A stretch of 11,628 nucleotides of DNA from Nitrospiraceae bacterium (GTDB taxonomy: Bacteria > Nitrospirota > Thermodesulfovibrionia > Thermodesulfovibrionales > Dissulfurispiraceae), in contig PMYY01000060.1 in the NCBI GenBank assembly GCA_003170655.1, positions 1-11,628 on the forward strand, read 5' to 3'. A program made the translations under genes and the position numbers. Shown in pieces: positions 6,790 to 11,628 of this stretch. The notes below the pieces were generated by a model that was not told where the DNA came from, did not search any database, and saw only the letters and a program-made list of their open reading frames with translations. The first letter of the stretch is position 1, and every line of letters begins with the position of its first letter.

Positions 6790-8159
6790 CAGTACACCTC
6801 TGCTTCCTGTTCGTAAGTAAGGTTGGTATGATCGTGAAATCTTGTGCAGGACGCTTCGAATGACAGTTTAACAGTACCTGTCGGTCCGCTCCTCTGCTTG
6901 GCGATAATGATATCAGCGGCGCCGCGGTTGTTCGGGCTATTCTTGTTGTAGACCTCGTCCCGGTAGAGGAAGATAATGACGTCCGCATCCTGCTCGATGG
7001 CCCCGGACTCCCTGAGATCGGCGAGTGTGGGTATCTTTTCATGCCTAGATTCGACACTACGATTGAGCTGGCTCAGGGCTATAACAGGCACTTTCAGCTC
7101 CTTGGAAAGCGCCTTCAGAGAGCGCGAGATCTCGGATATCTCCTGCTCTCTTCTCTCGAAATTCCCGCGGCTCCGCATGAGCTGTAGATAGTCGACGACT
7201 ACAAGGCTGATTCCGCCATGCTCCATCTTGAGCCTGCGGGCCTTGGCGCGTATCTCAAGCACCGTAAGTGCTGATGAGTCATCTATGAAGATGGGAGCGT
7301 CCGCGAGCCTACCGGCAGCGCTGGTCAGTTTAGGCCAATCCTCTTTGCCGATGAACCCCTTTCTCACTCGCGCTGAATCGACCATGCTTTCGGAGCAGAG
7401 CATTCTCATGACCAGCTGCTCTTTCGACATTTCGAGACTGAATATTGCAACGGGTTCCCGCATATGCATGGCGGTATGCTGCGCGATGTTGAGGGCAAAA
7501 GCGGTCTTGCCCATACCGGGCCTTCCGCCTATGATTATGAGGTCTCCAGGCTGAAAACCGGATGTAAGTTCATCAAGGTCTTTGAAGCCCGATGCAACAC
7601 CCGTAATGGCCTCTTTTTTGTCGTATAGATGCTCGATCATCTTAAAGGTGTCCTTGATGACGTCCTTCATGGTCGCGAACGAGGTCTTTGTCCTCTGCTC
7701 CGCAATTTCGAAGATCATCCTCTCGGCCTGGTCCACAAGATCATCTGGGTCGGAGCTGTCTTCGTAGACCCTTGCGGTGATATTCGTCGCAGTCCTGATG
7801 AGGTCACGCAACAGGGCCTTTTCCCGCACGATACGGGCATGGTACCTGATATTGGCGGAGGTGGGTATGCTGTCGGCGAGAGTGGAGAGATATGCGACTC
7901 CGCCGACTATTTCGAGATCGCCAAGCTTGCGGAGGTAATCCGCAACGGTTACGATATCAATGGGTTCGTTCTTCTCGAAGAGATCCAGGATGGCGCGGTA
8001 GAGCCGCCTGTGAGACTCCCGGTAGAAGTCATCCTGTGATAGTATCTCTAGTGACTTCGGCAGGGCCTCGTTGTCGAGGATGATTGCGCCGAGTACAGCT
8101 TGCTCCGCCTCTATGTTCTGAGGAGGCAGCTTATTGATTGTCAGGTCCGCTTCTTTCAA
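6789..8159 (-). CDS. dnaB: Replicative DNA helicase DnaB
   Basis: DnaB is the hexameric 5'-3' helicase at the replication fork. The 456-residue product has the N-terminal primase-interacting domain (about 12-115, starting LPPQNIEAEQAVLGAIIL) and the RecA-like ATPase domain (about 185-445). Walker A is GGRPGMGKT (211-219), followed by SLEMS (241-245), and Walker B is VVVDYLQLM (320-328). SQLNRSVESR (363-372) and LRESGAIEQDADVIIFLYR complete the motor core. There is no intein in the usual P-loop position. The start is TTG at 8157-8159: there is no ATG before the conserved N-terminus, and AGGT lies about eight bases upstream. It follows rplI by 42 bases and touches the MEMO-family gene, consistent with the common rplI-dnaB pairing. 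Confidence 0.97.
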   Translation of the reverse strand: MKEADLTINKLPPQNIEAEQAVLGAIILDNEALPKSLEILSQDDFYRESHRRLYRAILDLFEKNEPIDIVTVADYLRKLGDLEIVGGVAYLSTLADSIPTSANIRYHARIVREKALLRDLIRTATNITARVYEDSSDPDDLVDQAERMIFEIAEQRTKTSFATMKDVIKDTFKMIEHLYDKKEAITGVASGFKDLDELTSGFQPGDLIIIGGRPGMGKTAFALNIAQHTAMHMREPVAIFSLEMSKEQLVMRMLCSESMVDSARVRKGFIGKEDWPKLTSAAGRLADAPIFIDDSSALTVLEIRAKARRLKMEHGGISLVVVDYLQLMRSRGNFERREQEISEISRSLKALSKELKVPVIALSQLNRSVESRHEKIPTLADLRESGAIEQDADVIIFLYRDEVYNKNSPNNRGAADIIIAKQRSGPTGTVKLSFEASCTRFHDHTNLTYEQEAEVY

Positions 8160-8201
8160 TTCAAGATACCTGGAATGCTGTTAAGAAATACGGCGAAGGC
8201 C

Positions 8202-8645
8202 CTATTCGGGCACGACCTGTACATTGAGTTGAGCAGAGACTTCCGAGTGCAGCTTTATCGTAACCGTATATTCTCCGAGTCTCTTGATCGGCTCGTCGAG
8301 ATGGATCTTCTTCTTGTCGATTTCGATTCCTTCTGCCTTTAGAGCATCGGCGATGTCCATGGATGTAACCGAACCGAAGAGCTTCTCTTCCTCGCCAGCC
8401 TTGGCCTTTATGGTTACCTTCGCTGCCGCTATCTGCTCTGCAAGCCCGGAAGCACCGGATTTTACCTTCTTGGCCATCTCTTGTATCTTCTTCGTTTCGT
8501 GTTCGAGTGCCTTTACATTCTTTGTGTTAGCTTCAGCGGCAAGCCCCTGGGGCACCAGATAATTTCTGGCAAAACCGTCCTTAACATTAACGACCTCGCC
8601 CATACGGCCAAGGTCTTTGACATCAGCCTTGAGAATAACCTTCAT
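8202..8645 (-). CDS. rplI: 50S ribosomal protein L9
   Basis: L9 binds 23S rRNA near the L1 stalk and helps limit frameshifting. The 147-residue product is normal in length. The N-terminal RNA-binding domain (1-50) holds the signature GRMGEVVNVKDGFARNYLVP (13-32). A long charged linking helix follows (about 42-76, rich in Lys/Glu/Ala). The C-terminal domain includes KLFGSVTSMDIADAL and ends in NVQVVPE. The ATG at 8643-8645 has a strong AAGGAGAGG sequence five bases upstream. It is the first gene of the operon continuing into dnaB. The usual upstream partners rpsF and rpsR are absent; instead it has its own promoter and a lipoprotein gene lies upstream. Confidence 0.98.
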   Translation of the reverse strand: MKVILKADVKDLGRMGEVVNVKDGFARNYLVPQGLAAEANTKNVKALEHETKKIQEMAKKVKSGASGLAEQIAAAKVTIKAKAGEEEKLFGSVTSMDIADALKAEGIEIDKKKIHLDEPIKRLGEYTVTIKLHSEVSAQLNVQVVPE

Positions 8646-8687
8646 AAAAACCTCTCCTTACTGTCAGTAATTTTCGATGAGTGTAAT

Positions 8688-8717
8688 AGTATACCTAATT
8701 GCCTCAGGAAATGTTAA
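8688..8717 (-). promoter_or_regulatory. Promoter for the rplI-dnaB operon
   Basis: On the minus strand, TTAACA (8712-8717; five of six consensus bases) is followed after 18 bases by TATACT (8688-8693; five of six). This sits about 40 bases before the rplI start in the gap after the FG-GAP lipoprotein gene. Spacing and match make it a good sigma-70-type promoter, probably driving rplI through alr. Confidence 0.7.
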
Positions 8718-8765
8718 TACGGCCCGCATGTTCTTTCTATCCCCGGCAATGTGCGGAAGACAGGA

Positions 8766-10559
8766 TCACATAAGACTCTTTTTACAGAGAAAATGCCTGA
8801 GGTTCCCGTTATAATCGCCCGATATGATGTCGAAAACGCCGTTGTTCAGCAGTACGAAGGGAGAACTGTGCTCATGCATCCGCACATTCGCAAGAAGATC
8901 GGTCTCCACAAACCTAAGAGACCTGTAATTAACAGGGGCATTATCTACGATATCGGCCTTAAAGGTACTTATCCTTCCGTCTTGCTGCCCGACAATGAGA
9001 TATACCGCCTTGTCGTCCCTGACAATGGAGGGAACAGAAAAGCCAGACACCCGCATACCATCAAAGGCCCCTTCGATCTGCTCCCAGACAGGAAGCCCCT
9101 TTTTCATCCCTTTTATCCGGTAGGCGTAGATTCCGCCGTCGGCGGCGCCGGATATAAGCTGCCACTTCCCGTCTCCGTCCAGGTCGAATATCGCCGGAGT
9201 GCTGTGTCCCTTTATCTTTATCCCCTGGAAAAAGCTGACCTTCTCTTTCCAGGCCGGCTTCTTATTGCCGGCATTGATGAAAGCGCGTAGAGTCCCGCTC
9301 CCCTGGCCGGTAATGAGCATTTCCTTCCCCTCCCATGAGGTTAGAATCCCCCGCGAGAACCCCTTGACCTTGATGCCGCTCAGATATCCGCGTTTTTCAG
9401 TCCAGGCAATACCCTGATCCGATTTGTTGTTTTCAAAGAACCTGAGAGTCCCGTCCATGTTGCCGATCACCATATATGCTTTGTTGCCGATATAACAAAT
9501 GGTCGGCGAGCAGACCGGTCCGGCTAGTATCCTGTTATTAAAGAGGTCTTCTTTTTGCCTCAGGGAGCTGAAATCACCCTTCAAGTTCTCATAATAGGAG
9601 ATCATGCCATCACCGTCAGCGACGATGAGGTCAGTCCTGCCCTTGTCCAGCAGACTTGCAAAAGCAGGGGAGGCAAAAGCCTTTGCAGAGATGCCGACCT
9701 TGAACTGCTTTGCAGAAAGTCCAGAACCGTTCTTTCTGATCTCGAACATAAAAAGCTTGCCCATACTGTTGCCGATAACAAGCATTACCCTGTCTCCGAT
9801 TTTTTTTGCAGACGGGACCGCGTACATCCCGAAATTTCCCCTGATCGGAGGTGACGGATCTTTCACAAATTTCAAATCGTTCCCCTCAGAGACATTCTTG
9901 AAAAAGAATATCTTTCCCTCCGAATTGCAGGCTATGATATCGGGCTTGCCGTCGAAATCGTAATCGACAATAGTTACGGCAGCATCATTGCCGATAGACA
10001 ACACCGGACTGGCCATCTTCTTCCATGTCGGCCTTTGCACGGTGCCTTCGTTCCTGAAAAAAAATACCTTTCCCGAGTCCGATGAAAACCCGCCTGTGCC
10101 TACAATAAGTTCAGCCCTCCCGTCTCCGTCAAGGTCTCCAAGAGCAGGTGAAGAAAAGGCGCCAGCCTTTACCCCTTCGAAATAAACTACGCTCCGCCAG
10201 GGATGTTTGACCGGATCACCGCCGTTTTTATATAGATAGACATACCCGCTCTTGTTACCCACGATCATGTCCTGCAACCCCTTTCCGTCGATATCGAAGA
10301 AATTGATCCGCATGAAGGACATCGTTTCTATACCGGTCCGGTTGATGCTTCTCTCCGTAGTTTCCTCACAAGGCTCTATTTTCGGAGCAATAGGTTTAAT
10401 AACATCAGGGCGACGGACAATTTCAGAAGGCTTTTTTTCAGGAGACTCCACTTTTTCAATGGGCGGATAAACAGTCTCTTTCTGAGTGGCGCAGGACGAA
10501 AGCATGATAATAGAAAATAAGGCTATTGCTGGAAGGGATCTGAAGAAAGCTCTACTCAC
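8766..10559 (-). CDS. FG-GAP/VCBS-like repeat lipoprotein
   Basis: The product is a 597-residue predicted lipoprotein of unknown specific function. With GTG at 10557-10559 as start, residues 1-22 form a clean type II signal peptide (MSRAFFRSLPAIALFSIIML) ending in the lipobox LSSC, so Cys23 would be lipidated. A Pro/Glu/Lys-rich linker spans about 26-66. From about residue 86 to the end there are about ten repeats of an FG-GAP/VCBS-like unit: a Ca-loop-like DxDGDG or variant, then hydrophobic xLIVG, a turn, and an aromatic strand ending in N. The clearest are DIDGKG (89-94), DLDGDG (142-147), DYDFDG (199-204) and DLDGDG (459-464). Such repeats fold as beta-propeller blades. Several blades lack the acidic loop. 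Starting at 10679 would overlap ompA and destroy the signal peptide. An exported structural or binding role is likely; the ligand is unknown. Confidence 0.82.
   Translation of the reverse strand: MSRAFFRSLPAIALFSIIMLSSCATQKETVYPPIEKVESPEKKPSEIVRRPDVIKPIAPKIEPCEETTERSINRTGIETMSFMRINFFDIDGKGLQDMIVGNKSGYVYLYKNGGDPVKHPWRSVVYFEGVKAGAFSSPALGDLDGDGRAELIVGTGGFSSDSGKVFFFRNEGTVQRPTWKKMASPVLSIGNDAAVTIVDYDFDGKPDIIACNSEGKIFFFKNVSEGNDLKFVKDPSPPIRGNFGMYAVPSAKKIGDRVMLVIGNSMGKLFMFEIRKNGSGLSAKQFKVGISAKAFASPAFASLLDKGRTDLIVADGDGMISYYENLKGDFSSLRQKEDLFNNRILAGPVCSPTICYIGNKAYMVIGNMDGTLRFFENNKSDQGIAWTEKRGYLSGIKVKGFSRGILTSWEGKEMLITGQGSGTLRAFINAGNKKPAWKEKVSFFQGIKIKGHSTPAIFDLDGDGKWQLISGAADGGIYAYRIKGMKKGLPVWEQIEGAFDGMRVSGFSVPSIVRDDKAVYLIVGQQDGRISTFKADIVDNAPVNYRSLRFVETDLLANVRMHEHSSPFVLLNNGVFDIISGDYNGNLRHFLCKKSLM
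8769..10304 (-). repeat. Array of about ten degenerate beta-propeller-type protein repeats
   Basis: At protein level the lipoprotein is built from about ten units of roughly 45-60 residues, each with a core like LIVGNxDGxxxFFEN. Recognisable cores include MIVGNKSGYVYLYKN, LIVADGDGMISYYEN, MVIGNMDGTLRFFEN, LITGQGSGTLRAFIN, LIVGQQDGRISTFK and IISGDYNGNLRHF. The DNA is not visibly repeated, so these are old duplications. Confidence 0.75.
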
Positions 10560-10578
10560 AACCGGATACCATCCTATG

Positions 10579-10613
10579 AAAAAAATAAGGGGCAGGAGGA
10601 CATCCGGCCCCTT
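10579..10613 (-). terminator. Rho-independent terminator after the ompA-like gene
   Basis: Read on the minus strand, AAGGGGC (10607-10613) pairs with GCCCCTT (10587-10593) across a 13-base loop, followed immediately by a run of T (ATTTTTTT, 10579-10586). It begins about 17 bases after the ompA-like stop codon, as expected for an intrinsic terminator. It lies only 19 bases before the start of the next gene. Confidence 0.85.
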
Positions 10614-10622
10614 CCTTTGCCT

Positions 10623-10628
10623 ATTATA
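10623..10628 (-). promoter_or_regulatory. TATAAT box between the ompA stop and the terminator
   Basis: A perfect TATAAT on the minus strand lies three bases after the ompA-like stop. No matching -35 is seen at normal spacing. A transcript begun here would start at or just inside the terminator stem and could skip forming the full hairpin, which could explain how the lipoprotein gene is transcribed. This remains speculative. Confidence 0.25.
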
Positions 10629-10630
10629 AC

Positions 10631-11470
10631 TTATTTCACGACAACTTCGAAATGAACTCTTCTGTTGGATTTGATACACTCGGGGTTCTTATTCTTGGGG
10701 GTCGGCTTCTCCTCGCAGAGCGGCCTTGTTTCGCCGTATGAGATAGTCGTCATCCGCGTCTCGTCGATTCCACCTTCTTTAGCGAGATATTCTTTGACAA
10801 CGCTCGCCCTTCTCTCATCCAGCCTCATGTTGTAATCGTCGGCACCATGCTGACAGGTATTGCCCTTGATCCTGATAGCAATTCCGGGATTTGCCTTGAT
10901 TACTACGATGTTCTTAGCAAGGATCGACTTGGCCGCATCGGTCAACGTCGCTTTGTCGAAGTCGAAATGTACATCTTCCAAAACTATCGATGCTGGCTCG
11001 ACCTTTGCTGCGGCCGGCTCAACTTCTTTCTTGGGTTCAGGTTTAGGCTCAGGCTTTGGAGCAGGAACAGGGGCAGGGACAGGAGCGGGCTCCGGTTTCC
11101 CTTTGCCGCCAAAAGCTATTACTAAGCCCAGTGTAGCTTCCAGATTCTGCTTGAGGCTTCCAATGTATGCCACGTCCCTTATGTCCATTCTAAGCGCAGT
11201 ATTATCGGTTAGCCAATATTTGGCACCCACGCCGACATCCGCCATCAACTTATTTTTATCTCTGGTCGAATTAGGGTCGAAATGTGCACCGCCGACACCA
11301 GCTACGACAAAAGGCGCAAATTTTTGATCGGGCATGAAATGATAAATGGCGTCAATATGGTAAAGAAGTGTGTTGACAGCATTGTTAGGCCCCCCAAAAC
11401 GCAGATCATCGGGCGAAAGGCTATTGTCACGTATTTTCGCGCGATAAAAGTCAACAGCACCTTCAACTCC
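10631..11470 (-). CDS. OmpA-family outer membrane protein, 5' end missing
   Basis: This is the C-terminal 279 residues of an OmpA-like protein. The first part is half of an eight-stranded barrel, from VEGAVDFYRAKIRDN through AIYHFMPDQKFAPFVVAGVGG and VGVGAKYWLTDNTALRMDIR to LEATLGLVIAFGG. A Pro/Glu/Lys-rich linker follows, then an OmpA/MotB peptidoglycan-binding domain starting VHFDFDKATLTDAAK. The domain has the LDERRASVV helix but carries Cys where Escherichia coli OmpA has the binding Asp (GNTCQHG instead of GYTDRIG), and has two further cysteines near the C-terminus. No signal peptide or start exists. Upstream of Gly-Val-Glu-Gly the frame turns into unrelated residues and hits TGA at 11510-11512. 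An internal Met at 11335 is within the barrel and is not a credible start. The gene is truncated by a breakpoint near 11470. Confidence 0.85.
   Translation of the reverse strand, partial: GVEGAVDFYRAKIRDNSLSPDDLRFGGPNNAVNTLLYHIDAIYHFMPDQKFAPFVVAGVGGAHFDPNSTRDKNKLMADVGVGAKYWLTDNTALRMDIRDVAYIGSLKQNLEATLGLVIAFGGKGKPEPAPVPAPVPAPKPEPKPEPKKEVEPAAAKVEPASIVLEDVHFDFDKATLTDAAKSILAKNIVVIKANPGIAIRIKGNTCQHGADDYNMRLDERRASVVKEYLAKEGGIDETRMTTISYGETRPLCEEKPTPKNKNPECIKSNRRVHFEVVVK
11027..11095 (-). repeat. Pro-rich low-complexity linker in the OmpA-like protein
   Basis: The codons encode alternating PEP, APVPAPVPAP and KPEPKPEPKK units between barrel and OmpA domain. The DNA is correspondingly repetitive (repeated ggaaca/ggggca and ggctca-like words on the plus strand). 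Such linkers span the periplasm and often vary in length between strains. Confidence 0.8.
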
Positions 11471-11628
11471 GGGACAAGAGCCAGACGCTTGCAGACACCG
11501 GCTACAAGTTCATCGACAAGCGCATCAACCGGCAGGTCCAGAACAACAACCCCATTATGACACTCGTTGGATACCTCTCTTACAAAGCAGCAATGCGTTG
11601 TAAGGAGGCCAGGAAATTCAAAGAGCGG
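11471..11628 (+). CDS. Unidentified open frame at the right edge, both ends missing
   Basis: From about 11470 to the window end the plus strand is open in the frame beginning GAC at 11473, giving about 52 residues including LADTGYKFIDKRINRQVQ and PIMTLVGYLSYKAAMRC. The third codon positions are strongly G/C, especially in the first half, which favours coding on this strand. The frame continues leftwards only as antisense of the ompA-like gene, with no start codon, so any real gene must have been cut at the breakpoint. The product is mainly charged with one short hydrophobic segment and is not recognised. A competing open frame exists on the minus strand (it includes NGVVVLDLPVDALVDEL), so strand assignment is tentative. 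Confidence 0.3.

Noticed and set aside
6789..8159. Possible intein in dnaB
   Set aside because: The P-loop and Walker B regions are continuous and the total length of 456 residues leaves no room for an insertion.
8751..9290. Plus-strand open frame of 179 codons opposite the repeat lipoprotein
   Set aside because: The minus strand has the repeat pattern, signal peptide and lipobox. The plus frame has no recognisable domain and no ribosome site.
11601..11608. Strong TAAGGAGG word near the right edge
   Set aside because: It looks like a ribosome site, but no start codon follows in the remaining 20 bases and it falls inside the unidentified open frame.

Overview
The window reads as a piece of chromosome from a Gram-negative bacterium. 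Outer-membrane character is shown by an OmpA-type barrel/peptidoglycan-binding protein and a lipoprotein. A deltaproteobacterial (Desulfobacterota) or Nitrospirota-like lineage would fit the gene content (MEMO-family protein, DUF151 nuclease, DUF4149 protein, OmpA with a cysteine-bearing domain). That placement is inference from protein flavour, not from a search. Base composition looks roughly balanced throughout. No tRNA, rRNA, CRISPR array or recognisable insertion sequence was seen.

Layout. Positions 1-3242 hold a tight minus-strand operon read right to left: class I aminotransferase (aspC-like), era, a DUF151 bifunctional nuclease, and recO (its 3' end lies outside the window). Gaps are only a few bases or one-base overlaps. 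A perfect TATAAT box precedes the aminotransferase. Positions 3374-3844 carry the only confident plus-strand gene, a four-helix DUF4149 membrane protein transcribed divergently from the aminotransferase. Positions 3977-8645 are a second minus-strand operon: rplI, dnaB, a MEMO-family protein, mobA, tatA, alr. It has a good promoter in front of rplI and mostly touching or overlapping junctions. Positions 8766-10559 encode a lipoprotein made of about ten FG-GAP/VCBS-like repeats. Positions 10631-11470 are the 3' part of an ompA-like gene that ends in a clear intrinsic terminator.

The right edge (about 11470-11628) is anomalous. The OmpA reading frame loses family resemblance at a Gly-Val-Glu-Gly stretch, meets an in-frame stop, and has no start. 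Beyond that point the opposite strand has an open, G/C-third-position-rich frame running off the end. This looks like a rearrangement breakpoint or a chimeric contig end.

Functionally the window is mainly housekeeping: ribosome assembly (Era, L9), replication and repair (DnaB, RecO), cell-wall precursor supply (Alr), amino-acid metabolism (aminotransferase), molybdenum cofactor maturation (MobA) and folded-protein export (TatA). The mobA-tatA overlap is a biologically sensible pairing, because many molybdoenzymes are Tat substrates. The least understood parts are the FG-GAP-repeat lipoprotein with its odd promoter/terminator context, the MEMO-family gene inside the dnaB operon, and the right-edge breakpoint.
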